Counted from the first letter of the stretch, positions 51,607 through 58,567 are shown. The stretch is 64,000 bases of DNA from Massilia sp. CFBP 13721 (GCF_014842025.1 NZ_JACYUY010000008.1:1-64000), one strand, 5' to 3'. A program made the numbers and translations. The notes: generated by a model from the sequence alone, not told the origin.

Positions 51607-52385
51607 GCTGGCACCAATGCGTGGTGGCGAGCCCATGCCCATTCAGGACCATCTTCAGTATCGACGACGTACAACGTAAACCAGCCCTCGCCAGTCGGCG
51701 GCGTCGGCTCCCAGGTGGACAAGTCCGTTTCGCCGCGCTCGAACCATGCATCATGCAACGGGTGAGCAGGATCCCATTCCAGCATCTTATGGGCGGTTTC
51801 CAACTTCTGGTCAGCCGCCCAGCGGCGATAGGCCTCTCCGTCCCCATCGAAATTCGGGAGGTCCGGATGTACCCACGAGCCATCATCGGCACGCTTGACA
51901 GGCGCAGCCTGGATGCGAGTGCCAATCTTGGCCGGCGCCGCAGCTGCAGTGAAGTCCGCCTCCGTCAGCTTGTGGCGGTGCACGGTTTCCGCGCGGTAGA
52001 CGAAGTCACCCGGGCGCAGCCAGTCGTTATGCGTGATCAGGTCTTCCAGCGAGGTGGCCGAGAAGGGTTCGATGATGACGGACCAGATGTCGACCTTGAC
52101 CTGGCCGGTGACGGCCAGCTGCGTGGCGCCGGCCAGGCCCAGGCCCAGGGCGTTGGCGCGCGCCAGGTGGTTGAACAGGTTGATGACCGCCTTGTGGTGG
52201 TCTGCATCGATGCACTCGAGGGCGTTGTCGCGCTCGTCCTTCAGGTAGGTGTTGGCCAGAGTGTTGGCGGCGCCGAACAGGCCGACGAGTACGTTTTCCC
52301 AGTGGGCCTCGCGGGTCGCGAAGACGTCGGGCGAAGACTGATCTTCACCGGCGTGCGACGCCGGCGGATTTTGCTGTGGTAACAT
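51603..52385 (-). CDS. Hypothetical early phage protein
   Basis: A 260-residue protein. The N-terminal half is helical (ENVLVGLFGAANTLANTYLK; HHKAVINLFNHLARANALGL) and the C-terminal half is acidic, Trp-rich (GDGEAYRRWAADQ; STWEPTPPTGEGWFTLYVV). A GGAG site precedes the ATG at 52385. I do not recognise the family. Confidence 0.7.
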   Translation of the reverse strand: MLPQQNPPASHAGEDQSSPDVFATREAHWENVLVGLFGAANTLANTYLKDERDNALECIDADHHKAVINLFNHLARANALGLGLAGATQLAVTGQVKVDIWSVIIEPFSATSLEDLITHNDWLRPGDFVYRAETVHRHKLTEADFTAAAAPAKIGTRIQAAPVKRADDGSWVHPDLPNFDGDGEAYRRWAADQKLETAHKMLEWDPAHPLHDAWFERGETDLSTWEPTPPTGEGWFTLYVVDTEDGPEWAWARHHALVPA

Positions 52386-52438
52386 GCGTTCTCCTGTTGT
52401 TCTAGTTTCAAGAAGCCCTGGCTGCAACCGGGGCTTTG

Positions 52439-52540
52439 TTATTTCTGCTTTTGCTCTTCGAGCATCTTTTCGAACTTCTTCCTGCACATCACGTGGCCGG
52501 GCTCAATCGGCGCTGGGTGCTCGTCCTGCTCTTGATTCAC
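52439..52540 (-). CDS. Very small protein with strong ribosome site
   Basis: A 33-residue peptide with GTG start (NQEQDEHPAPIEPGHVMCRK; ends EEQKQK). The upstream AAAGGAGAAGAG is the best Shine-Dalgarno match in this operon, which supports it as real. Function unknown. Confidence 0.5.
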   Translation of the reverse strand: MNQEQDEHPAPIEPGHVMCRKKFEKMLEEQKQK

Positions 52541-52613
52541 CTCTTCTCCTTTCCTGACGTGGCGCAGTCTTGCTGACCTGCGCCGGGTTATCGTGGTATC
52601 GGTGGGGAGCCGA

Positions 52614-52922
52614 TTACGCGCCCGCCGGGCTTGCGGGACGGCGATCGGAGATGCGGAAGAAATCGCGCCGATCACCCATCAGGGCGCGCAGCTCCTTGAT
52701 CGACATGCCGCTCTCCTCGTGCATCCGGATCAGCATCGAGGCGCCCACTGGCAGATGGCGGTGGCGGATCTTGCTGATCACCGGCGGCGCCACTTCCAGG
52801 GCGCGCGACAGGGCTGCGTCGTTCTTCAGCTTCAGCGTCGACAGCAGCGTGTCGATCAGCACGTTCGGGTCGTATTGCTCGACTGCTTCCTGTTGCGCTA
52901 CGGCGGCTGTTGCGTTGACCAT
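52614..52922 (-). CDS. XRE/CII-like HTH regulator
   Basis: A 102-residue protein with a helix-turn-helix (KNDAALSRALEVAPPVISKI) and the tail SGMSIKELRALMGDRR. Related proteins are common in betaproteobacterial phages and chromosomes. Early position downstream of cro suggests a CII-like role. GGGAGC lies before the ATG. Confidence 0.8.
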   Translation of the reverse strand: MVNATAAVAQQEAVEQYDPNVLIDTLLSTLKLKNDAALSRALEVAPPVISKIRHRHLPVGASMLIRMHEESGMSIKELRALMGDRRDFFRISDRRPASPAGA

Positions 52923-52981
52923 CTCAAAGCTCCCTGTTGTGGTTGTATTGGTGACGGCGCGCCCCGCCGCCTGGGTGATTC

Positions 52982-53197
52982 CTACGTCGACCCGCTCTGG
53001 CCGGGTGGCGGTGCGCCGCTCTTTGCCCAGCCCTTCTCCAGTTTCTCGACCGCCTCGGCCAGTTCGTTGCCGTCCTGGCGGTGACGCGACTGCGCACGCT
53101 CGCGCTCTTGGCCGGTGGCCGCCGCCTTCGCCTTGCGGCTCGACAGCCAACTGCGCGCCTTCGCTACCACCTTGTCCCTTGCTATTTGCTCACTCAT
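52982..53197 (-). CDS. Small hypothetical early protein
   Basis: A 71-residue, very charged helical protein (SEQIARDKVVAKARSWLSSR; NELAEAVEKLEKGWAKS). Function unknown. Confidence 0.55.
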   Translation of the reverse strand: MSEQIARDKVVAKARSWLSSRKAKAAATGQERERAQSRHRQDGNELAEAVEKLEKGWAKSGAPPPGQSGST

Positions 53198-53248
53198 TAC
53201 GCCCTCGCTGATCAGTCGAACTTCGCTGCACCCATGATCCGAAACCCC

Positions 53249-53533
53249 TTAAACCCGCATCGGAGGCTTCGGTGCGCCACCGCGGCGCATGCGCGATGCC
53301 GGCGCGACCAAAGCCCGTTTCAGGTCCGTTTTGGGCATATGCCCACCGGCCGGGCGCCGCGTACGATGTGCGGGGTCGAGTTGACGAAGCGACGTCGAAA
53401 GCTGCTGGAGGCCAAGGCCGATCGCCGTACTCATTGACAGGCCGACCGGGTCGAAAACTGCCTTCATGGCAAGGTAGACGTCCGGCGACAGGTAGCCTTT
53501 GACGGAAATGTTCTTGGCGTTCGGGTTGTTCAT
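53249..53533 (-). CDS. Small early protein, possible ribbon-helix-helix type
   Basis: A 94-residue protein. The first 45 residues (KNISVKGYLSPDVYLAMKAV then GLSMSTAIGLGLQQL) fit a beta-strand plus two helices as in Arc/CopG-like proteins. The rest is basic and unstructured. Assignment is weak. Confidence 0.5.
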   Translation of the reverse strand: MNNPNAKNISVKGYLSPDVYLAMKAVFDPVGLSMSTAIGLGLQQLSTSLRQLDPAHRTRRPAGGHMPKTDLKRALVAPASRMRRGGAPKPPMRV

Positions 53534-53597
53534 GCTTCTTCTCCTAGTGATGCGGGTTACAGGAATGGGTGAAACAGGTTCGGTGGTGGTGCTCGGC

Positions 53598-53894
53598 TTA
53601 TTCGGGCGGCGGCTGGGCGCTCAGGGTCAGCATCCTTTCTGCGTTTGGCGGGGTGCGGCCGGCGCGGCCAGGGTCGGGCTCGACATCAGTGGAGCGGCGC
53701 AGCGGAGCATTCGGCCCACACCGCTCGGCATGAAGCTGCTCCAGGCGGTCACCCATAAATTTCGACGGGCGAGCGCCGCGGGTTCCGGCCAGGTAGGCCG
53801 CTATCGTTGACTGCGCACAGGGAACCAGGTCAGCCAGCGCCTGCTGGGTTAGGCCCGAAGCGATCAGCTCGGAGGTGATTTTTTGGGTGTCCAT
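53598..53894 (-). CDS. cro: Cro-like repressor
   Basis: A 98-residue HTH protein (ELIASGLTQQALADLVPCAQ then STIAAYLAG) in the Cro position: divergent from cI and first in the leftward early operon. The ATG lies only 6 nt past a -10 element, so the mRNA is probably leaderless. The basic C-terminal half is longer than in lambda Cro (66 residues). Confidence 0.78.
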   Translation of the reverse strand: MDTQKITSELIASGLTQQALADLVPCAQSTIAAYLAGTRGARPSKFMGDRLEQLHAERCGPNAPLRRSTDVEPDPGRAGRTPPNAERMLTLSAQPPPE

Positions 53895-53900
53895 GAACAG

Positions 53901-53930
53901 ACAATATCACGTTCGTGTTTGAACAGTCAA
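53901..53930 (-). promoter_or_regulatory. Promoter of cro / leftward early operon
   Basis: On the minus strand TTGACT (53930-53925) and TATTGT (53906-53901) are 18 bp apart. Operator O1 covers most of the spacer and part of the -10. The predicted start coincides with the cro ATG. Confidence 0.65.
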
Positions 53931-53967
53931 CACCAACGTGATAGATATTTATATTACATTCGTGATA
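53905..53967. promoter_or_regulatory. Operator region with three CI/Cro sites
   Basis: Three 15-bp sites share the half-site CGTGATA/TATCACG: 53905-53919 (TATCACGTTCGTGTT), 53929-53943 (AACACCAACGTGATA) and 53953-53967 (ATTACATTCGTGATA). Centres are exactly 24 bp apart. The first overlaps the cro promoter and the third overlaps the cI start codon, so repression of cro and autoregulation of cI are both expected. Confidence 0.85.
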
Positions 53968-54674
53968 TGAGAACATTGGCGGAACGTCTGATTTGGGCCC
54001 GTGAGCAAAAGGGCCTTACACAAGCCGCCTTAGCGAAGCTGAGCGGAGTTACACAAAGTACGATCGGGAATTTGGAATCGGGACTGCGGTTGAGCGCACG
54101 AAGGATCGTCGACATTGCTACGGCGCTGGAAGTTGACCCGGTCTGGCTGGCCAATGGCGGCGCCCAGGCGAAGCCGGGGGCTGTCGAGGTCAGCGAAGCG
54201 GCTACCCCGCCCTTTCCAAGTATGGTGCGCGTCCGCGTAGGTGATGAGCCGGACACGATCCCCGTGCGTCGCGTCGAAATCAAACTTCGCGCAGGCTTCA
54301 CTGGCTTTGAAACGGTCCCAGAGGTCGAAGATGGCGGCGTGCTGCACGTCCCGCGGACGGTTATCGAAAGCCAGAAGCTAACTCCTCACGAGCTATTGGC
54401 TGTTCGCGTCCGCGGCTGCAGCATGGAGCCACTCCTCTTCGAGGATGACACGGTGGTGATCGATACCGGCGACAGGCAGCCGATCAGCCGCGAGCTGTAT
54501 GCAGTGAACTGGAAGGCGGAGGCCTGCGTGAAGCAACTTGTTCATGAAGGTGGCCAGTGGTATCTCCGCTCGATGCACCCCGACCATCCGCCCGTGAACG
54601 TGCGCAGCGGCGAATGCGAAATTATCGGGCGCGTTGTGTATCAGCCTGGTCGGGTCATGAAGGGTCGTTTTTGA
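53967..54674 (+). CDS. cI: CI-type repressor with S24 self-cleavage domain
   Basis: A 235-residue lysogeny repressor. XRE helix-turn-helix (about 16-40, GLTQAALAKLSGVTQSTIGN) and a C-terminal LexA/UmuD-like peptidase domain with Ser152 (RGCSMEP) and Lys189 (CVKQL). Ala109-Gly110 is a plausible cleavage site. RecA-stimulated self-cleavage would link induction to DNA damage. No ribosome site precedes the ATG, which lies inside operator O3, so a leaderless or near-leaderless mRNA is likely, as for lambda cI. Confidence 0.92.
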   Translation: MRTLAERLIWAREQKGLTQAALAKLSGVTQSTIGNLESGLRLSARRIVDIATALEVDPVWLANGGAQAKPGAVEVSEAATPPFPSMVRVRVGDEPDTIPVRRVEIKLRAGFTGFETVPEVEDGGVLHVPRTVIESQKLTPHELLAVRVRGCSMEPLLFEDDTVVIDTGDRQPISRELYAVNWKAEACVKQLVHEGGQWYLRSMHPDHPPVNVRSGECEIIGRVVYQPGRVMKGRF

Positions 54675-54958
54675 GGGTTGAGGTTGCGCTGACCCAGCTT
54701 AAGCAAGTCCGCCTGATCATCGCCTTTCCGCACGATTCGTGGGTGCGGCCAGGCGCGGGGGACGAACTGATCGGCCGGCTGCCGCCCTACTTGCCGCCGC
54801 TGCCGATCATGCTGGTGTCTGAAGGCGCGTACCCGCGCGCTTATGCGCCGTTCCAGACAGAAGAATTTCTCCGACTGTTACCGACCGTCCAACTGCAGCG
54901 CTTTGAGGTTGACCTCAGCCGGCCGCCAGAGGAGGAAGAGGATGATTTGCCGTTTTAG
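54671..54958 (+). CDS. Hypothetical protein translationally coupled to cI
   Basis: A 95-residue protein from TTG at 54671, which overlaps the cI stop (TTGA). The core is RVEVALTQLKQVRLIIAFPH and LPPYLPPLPIMLVSEGAYPR, with an acidic end EEEEDDLPF. Further upstream in-frame starts lie inside cI. Probably made during lysogeny. Function unknown. Confidence 0.6.
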   Translation: MRVEVALTQLKQVRLIIAFPHDSWVRPGAGDELIGRLPPYLPPLPIMLVSEGAYPRAYAPFQTEEFLRLLPTVQLQRFEVDLSRPPEEEEDDLPF

Positions 54959-54996
54959 GCGCTAAGGCACGCCGTCATGCCGATCGGGAGAATCGA
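54953..54996 (+). repeat. Leader repeat, copy 1
   Basis: CGTTTTAGGCGC, then GGCACGCC, GTC, ATGCCG, then GGGAGAA before the ATG at 54997. GGCA/TGCC can form a small hairpin just above the ribosome site. Related copies precede the next two genes. Confidence 0.65.
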
Positions 54997-55392
54997 ATGA
55001 GCTCAATGCTGCTGGAAAAGGTACCGCTGTTTCGGCCTGAACACATAGACCGCCAGGCCGTACGCGCATTTGTTGGTGAATACACCGAGCAACTGCAAGC
55101 CGCAAGCGCGCGCGGTGACAATGTCCATCAGCTGGCACTTGACCAGCAGGATGCTGTCGATGCAATGACCGCCAACTGGGGCGAGGAAGACAGGCTTTTG
55201 TTTTCGCGACTATATATCGAAGAGCTAAATGCCTATGCCGACACGGCTACCGACCAGGCCAACGCGATGAACGCACAAGCAACCCGGATAAATGTTCAAG
55301 CGGCCCAGGATGCTAGCAATGTGGCAACCTGGATTTCGCTGATCGTATTTTTTGGCTTTGTGTTTTTCATGATCAAGCTGTTCAAGGGCTAA
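54997..55392 (+). CDS. Membrane-anchored paralogue of the small protein at 42233
   Basis: A 131-residue protein. The N-terminal part (RQAVRAFVGEYTEQLQAASA; RGDNVHQ; NWGEEDRLLFSRLYIEELNA) aligns by eye with the 85-residue protein at 42233-42490. An Ala/Gln-rich coiled coil and a C-terminal membrane anchor (WISLIVFFGFVFFMIKLF) follow. Possibly expressed from the lysogen with cI. Function unknown. Confidence 0.7.
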   Translation: MSSMLLEKVPLFRPEHIDRQAVRAFVGEYTEQLQAASARGDNVHQLALDQQDAVDAMTANWGEEDRLLFSRLYIEELNAYADTATDQANAMNAQATRINVQAAQDASNVATWISLIVFFGFVFFMIKLFKG

Positions 55393-55400
55393 GCAAGCTT

Positions 55401-55446
55401 CGTTTTAGGCGCACCGGCACGCCAGGATGCCGAAACAGGATGAGAA
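55401..55446 (+). repeat. Leader repeat, copy 2
   Basis: CGTTTTAGGCGC, then GGCACGCC, AGG, ATGCCG, then ACAGGATGAG before the ATG at 55447. Differs from copy 1 at about five of 31 positions. Confidence 0.65.
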
Positions 55447-55764
55447 ATGGCTTTAGCACCTTGCACTGACTGTGGTTACAGCATCAGCAACAAGGCGGCA
55501 GTGTGCCCACAGTGCGGCGCCAGGCCGGCCAAGAAGAAATGGTGGCCTTGGGCACTGCTGGCGGTGGTTGTCGCGATCGGCATCCTCGCAGCCGCCGGAT
55601 CCTCGCCCGAAGCCCAGGCGCGCATACACGATGAGCAGATCATCGACATGTGCTGGGAAGACCACAAGACCAAATCATTCGAGCCGGCGACATCGCGTTT
55701 CGTGGCGAGCACATGCGAGATGCTCGAATCGAAGTACGAGAAAAAGTACGGACGTAAGCCTTAA
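55447..55764 (+). CDS. Zinc-ribbon membrane protein
   Basis: A 105-residue protein. The N-terminal zinc ribbon (CTDCGYSISN...CPQCGARP) is followed by a basic stretch, one membrane segment (WALLAVVVAIGILAAAG) and a C-terminal domain with two Cys. Such proteins occur widely; role unknown. Cargo-like location. Confidence 0.75.
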   Translation: MALAPCTDCGYSISNKAAVCPQCGARPAKKKWWPWALLAVVVAIGILAAAGSSPEAQARIHDEQIIDMCWEDHKTKSFEPATSRFVASTCEMLESKYEKKYGRKP

Positions 55765-55801
55765 GGCGCAGCAGCACGCCTGGATGCCGCCTGGAGAATG
55801 C
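55759..55801 (+). repeat. Leader repeat, copy 3
   Basis: CCTTAAGGCGC, then AGCACGCC, TGG, ATGCCG, then TGGAGAATGC before the ATG at 55802. The upstream gene's stop codon lies within it. Confidence 0.6.
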
Positions 55802-56143
55802 ATGAGACAGCTATTCGCCACCCTCCTCGCGCTCGTACTATCCGCGCCGATCGCTCACGCGCAACGGGCGCAGGATCTGGCGCCCGCCCTGTGTCACCAG
55901 CTGGTCGAGCCAGGCCAGCAAAAGCCAGCCACGCACCCGCGCGCTGAGCCGGAGGATGCGCAGCTGCTGTCGCATCGCTACTACATGACGAAAGACGGGG
56001 GGAGCGTTCACTCGCCGTCGAAAACGAAGGGCGACGTCGCTCCGGCCGGCGCCAGCGCGAAGTGCCGAGATGGCACCTGGAGCTTTAGCCAGAGCCGGCG
56101 CGGGACGTGCTCGCATCATGGTGGCGTAGGAACTTGGCTTTGA
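55802..56143 (+). CDS. Secreted DUF3761-like protein
   Basis: A 113-residue protein with a clear signal peptide (about 1-20, ALVLSAPIAHA) and the C-terminal DUF3761 signature: VHSPSKTKGDVAPAGASAKC, DGTWSFSQSRRGTCSHHGGV. Probably periplasmic or surface-exposed. Likely cargo expressed by the lysogen; role unknown. Confidence 0.8.
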   Translation: MRQLFATLLALVLSAPIAHAQRAQDLAPALCHQLVEPGQQKPATHPRAEPEDAQLLSHRYYMTKDGGSVHSPSKTKGDVAPAGASAKCRDGTWSFSQSRRGTCSHHGGVGTWL

Positions 56144-56341
56144 TGAAGTACGGCACGACTGATGCCCCTTCTCGCAGGGTGTCGAGCCCTACCTCGACAC
56201 CCCACCCCACCTTTGCAATTGATTGCAAACGGCAGCTGAGGTAGCGCAAGCTACTTTCCTCCTCCCACGATAGCATTACCGTTATTACGCCGGAGGCGCG
56301 CGATACGTGCTCCTCCGCGCCTGTTGCGCTTTCTACACAGG

Positions 56342-56405
56342 GGGACTATCCCGAGACAATGAGACGTCTAGAGACTCCAAGGGACGCCAGGAGACGTACC
56401 GGGAC
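56342..56405 (+). repeat. Phased GRGAC repeat array
   Basis: Seven copies of GAGAC or GGGAC begin at 56342, 56353, 56361, 56371, 56381, 56391 and 56401; the last five are exactly 10 bp apart, one helical turn. An inverted pair GTCCC-G-GGGAC follows at 56471-56481. Such phasing points to cooperative protein binding (iterons or an activator site). Confidence 0.75.
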
Positions 56406-56497
56406 TGACGATTCCGTCATTTTGCTATACACTTGCGTTGTGTTCCAATAGCTCTCAACCTAGAGAGGCAGTCCCGGGGACCTGTCAATTTTCGAAG

Positions 56498-56506
56498 TTA
56501 TCCACA
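56498..56506 (+). promoter_or_regulatory. DnaA box TTATCCACA
   Basis: A perfect match to the DnaA consensus, 90 bp downstream of the phased repeats. About one such site is expected every 130 kb by chance, so it gains weight only from its setting. Confidence 0.5.
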
Positions 56507-56522
56507 GCGCCACATTCGTCGC

Positions 56523-56553
56523 TTGATTCTTCGCATCTGCCTAATATATAGGC
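56523..56553 (+). promoter_or_regulatory. Promoter with palindrome before toxin-antitoxin-like pair
   Basis: TTGATT (56523-56528) and TATATA (56545-56550) are 16 bp apart. The palindrome GCCTA-ATATA-TAGGC (56539-56553) covers the -10, as expected for autoregulation by a toxin-antitoxin complex. Confidence 0.6.
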
Positions 56554-56606
56554 AAGTCTACAGAAACCGCTGTAAGACACGTATTACTCCACATCTGGAG
56601 AAAAGC

Positions 56607-57116
56607 ATGAATAGCATAAACAACTACCGTAAGCTGAAGGCTTTTGGAAACCAAGTCAAAACCGAGGCAGATCGAGACCTCGTAGAGTCAGTGCGAGATC
56701 TGACGGTACTTCGCCACATCGAAACCACTTTGGATGCACTCGATGTTCGATGCCTCCAGCTGCGCCAAGTGAATCTGGCGGCTGACCACTTTATTGAACT
56801 TGCGAGTCAGGCTGAGCTTCCACCATCCAGCTCGGACGTCGATGTTGTCGCCCTATTTGAGAACGCACGTGACGCTGTTGGAGATGCGTATGATCGCTGG
56901 AGCGTAAAGCACCTCTGCGCTGTCAACGCCCCTGAGCTAACCGAGGAGGATGGAATCGTTGACGGGTATGCGCTGCTCCTAACTGAGGTGGCATCTCTGC
57001 ACGATAAACTAAACACCTTGTCGTGGATTATTCGTGAGCAAGAGGCTGATCAAGACAAGATGATGCCTGGCGAATTTACGGACGCGGATGACCTCTTCGC
57101 TGCAATGGGTGTTTAA
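56607..57116 (+). CDS. Unrecognised partner (putative antitoxin) of RelE-like toxin
   Basis: A 169-residue, acidic, all-helical-looking protein (NSINNYRKLKAFGNQVKTEA; RDLTVLRHIETTLDALDVRC; DEADLF-type acidic end). CTGGAG lies 8 nt before the ATG. The stop is immediately followed by the toxin start. It shows no ribbon-helix-helix, AbrB, Phd or XRE pattern and is longer than most RelB-like antitoxins. The role is inferred only from position and base composition shared with the toxin gene. Confidence 0.6.
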   Translation: MNSINNYRKLKAFGNQVKTEADRDLVESVRDLTVLRHIETTLDALDVRCLQLRQVNLAADHFIELASQAELPPSSSDVDVVALFENARDAVGDAYDRWSVKHLCAVNAPELTEEDGIVDGYALLLTEVASLHDKLNTLSWIIREQEADQDKMMPGEFTDADDLFAAMGV

Positions 57117-57413
57117 TTGGCGAGTTGCGTTCCCAGAATTACTGTACTGACACGGAACGAGAAATTCGAGAGCGATTTCAAGAGCTTGCCCAGAGAAATC
57201 CAGGAGGCCGCAAAGGTCGCAATTCGCGGCCTCATGCAGGACCCGATCCCCAAGTCACTCCGATTGCATGCTTTGAGTGGGTATAAAAATCCAAAAGTCT
57301 TTACGATTGACGTAACCTCTAATCATGCATATAAAATTTCACTTGAGATTACTGGTCCGAAGGCAAACCTGCGACGCATAGGTACTCATAAGGTGCTTGA
57401 CCGTGCGCCATAG
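57117..57413 (+). CDS. RelE/ParE-superfamily toxin
   Basis: A 98-residue protein from a TTG start directly after the upstream stop. The family pattern is clear: FESDFKSLPREIQEAAKVAI, IPKSLRLHALSGYKNPKVFT, NHAYKISLEI and LRRIGTHKVLDR. These match RelE/YafQ-like mRNA interferases with basic residues on the catalytic face. It is translationally coupled to its partner. Low GC relative to the phage core suggests separate origin. Confidence 0.8.
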   Translation: MASCVPRITVLTRNEKFESDFKSLPREIQEAAKVAIRGLMQDPIPKSLRLHALSGYKNPKVFTIDVTSNHAYKISLEITGPKANLRRIGTHKVLDRAP

Positions 57414-57474
57414 GATAAACCTGAACGACAGTCACGCCATAAGTGAAGCAATGCATGTAAGTACCGGTGCAATT

Positions 57475-57500
57475 AAGCCCACTTCGCGTGGGCTTTTTTA
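57475..57500 (+). terminator. Intrinsic terminator behind toxin operon
   Basis: AGCCCAC (57476-57482) pairs with GTGGGCT (57488-57494) around TTCGC, followed by six T. Its T run also forms the stop codon of the convergent gene at 57498. Confidence 0.85.
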
Positions 57501-57881
57501 CGCCCAGGGCGCCGACCTGCGTGAGCGGTAGCGGCGCGCCTGGCGCAGCACGAACCCCGGGATAGGCGACAGCCTCTCAGCGGCGCCGGCCGTGGGGCAT
57601 GCAGACTTGGGTGAATTGGCCATCGTCGACGACGCCGGGGCTGCGGTAACGCGCTTCACGCTGCGACGGACCGCTTTATCCGCAGACTGGCTTGCCAAGG
57701 CGACCTGCGTCGCGACCCGCTCGACCATCTCTTCCGTGATTTCCATAGACCCATGGCGCCGTGGCCAACCAGCCAGCAGCGGGTATGGGATGCCGAAGAC
57801 GTCAGCCTCGATTTTCGTCAACGCCTTCGCCTTCTTCCCTCGCTGCACCAGGTAGGCCGTCAGGGTCATTTTTTGCGCCAT
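57498..57881 (-). CDS. Hypothetical protein, convergent to toxin operon
   Basis: A 127-residue protein (AQKMTLTAYLVQRGKKAKAL; IEADVFGIPYPLLAGWPRRH; ends in an Arg-rich tail). The GIPYPLxAGWPxR segment looks conserved; the tail does not. Function unknown. ATG at 57881 chosen over one 24 nt upstream. Confidence 0.6.
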   Translation of the reverse strand: MAQKMTLTAYLVQRGKKAKALTKIEADVFGIPYPLLAGWPRRHGSMEITEEMVERVATQVALASQSADKAVRRSVKRVTAAPASSTMANSPKSACPTAGAAERLSPIPGFVLRQARRYRSRRSAPWA

Positions 57882-58304
57882 TTTCGGGCCTTTTTTATCT
57901 TGCACCTTGTATAGGTACTAATAAAGCTTGTAAGAGGTACTGCTTACTGCAGTATCTGTTCAACCTTTAACTTCAACCCCGGTTTTGCTTTTGAGGTAAT
58001 CGGGGGCTGGGACGAAGACTCAGCTTTCCTATGACAGCTGGGCCTTTACGTGGATATCGGTACGCCGTATCTACGACTCGTCAGCCTTTCCGGTCCGCAG
58101 GTGCTAACTTCGCTGCCCGCGTGCGTATCTCAGACCATCCCCACAGTACGCCTATCCCCTCACCCCTGCCGGCGGTTCCCGACGAGTGAAGCGGCTGAAT
58201 GCCGTCAGCTCGGTCGTTCTCTGGGCCGTTCGCGTCGGAGTTCCCCTCCCTGCTCCAGGCTTGCAATCAACCGAACTCGGCTGATGAAAGAATTTTACCC
58301 GATT
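57882..58304. other. Intergenic region upstream of CI-controlled rightward operon
   Basis: About 420 nt without a convincing gene. It contains the palindrome TACTGCAGTA (57945-57954) and two GGTACT repeats, probably belonging to the promoter of the minus-strand gene. Short plus-strand frames here lack ribosome sites. Confidence 0.5.
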
Positions 58305-58346
58305 AATCACGTTCGTGTTGATTTTCTCAAACACGTATGTGATACT
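58305..58346 (+). promoter_or_regulatory. Second operator region with promoter for rightward operon
   Basis: Two more CI-type operators: 58305-58319 (AATCACGTTCGTGTT) and 58330-58344 (AACACGTATGTGATA), 25 bp apart. TTGATT (58318-58323) and GATACT (58341-58346), 17 bp apart, overlap both sites. CI should therefore silence the operon from 58385 to the right edge. Confidence 0.8.
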
Positions 58347-58384
58347 GCATCTCATACGAAGCGAACTCACCAGTGGAGCCAGCC

Positions 58385-58543
58385 ATGCCGCAGACCAGCA
58401 AACCGACCAACGAACAGGTGCGCAACTGGATGCAGCAGCGGCAGGCCGACAGATCGCCGCCACCGACGCCGGACGAGATCCGGCGCCAGTTGGGCTGGAA
58501 CCTGGTCGAGGCAGAGCGCGAGAAAACGAACAGAAGCCGCTGA
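58385..58543 (+). CDS. Small basic protein, first gene of rightward operon
   Basis: A 52-residue protein (PQTSKPTNEQVRNWMQQRQA; SPPPTPDEIRRQLGWNLVEA). By position it corresponds to lambda N, and it is Arg-rich, but no N-type arginine motif can be claimed. Confidence 0.65.
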   Translation: MPQTSKPTNEQVRNWMQQRQADRSPPPTPDEIRRQLGWNLVEAEREKTNRSR

Positions 58544-58567
58544 GCGGCGACGCACGAAAGGATCGAG

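Larger units (their letters stand above)
56144..56606. other. Intergenic region with array, DnaA box and promoter
   Basis: A 463-nt, comparatively AT-rich region without a supported gene. It holds the GRGAC array, the DnaA box and the promoter listed separately. A short minus-strand frame near 56085-56276 has no coding features. Confidence 0.6.

Noticed and set aside
52408..52437. Terminator downstream of the gene starting at 52540
   Set aside because: The stem is imperfect and lacks a T run on the minus strand.
56085..56276. Short minus-strand frame of 63 residues
   Set aside because: It overlaps the end of the secreted protein gene, has no ribosome site and no protein-like pattern.
58050..58384. 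Small plus-strand genes before the CI-controlled operon
   Set aside because: Frames lack ribosome sites and cross the operator region; no convincing protein features.
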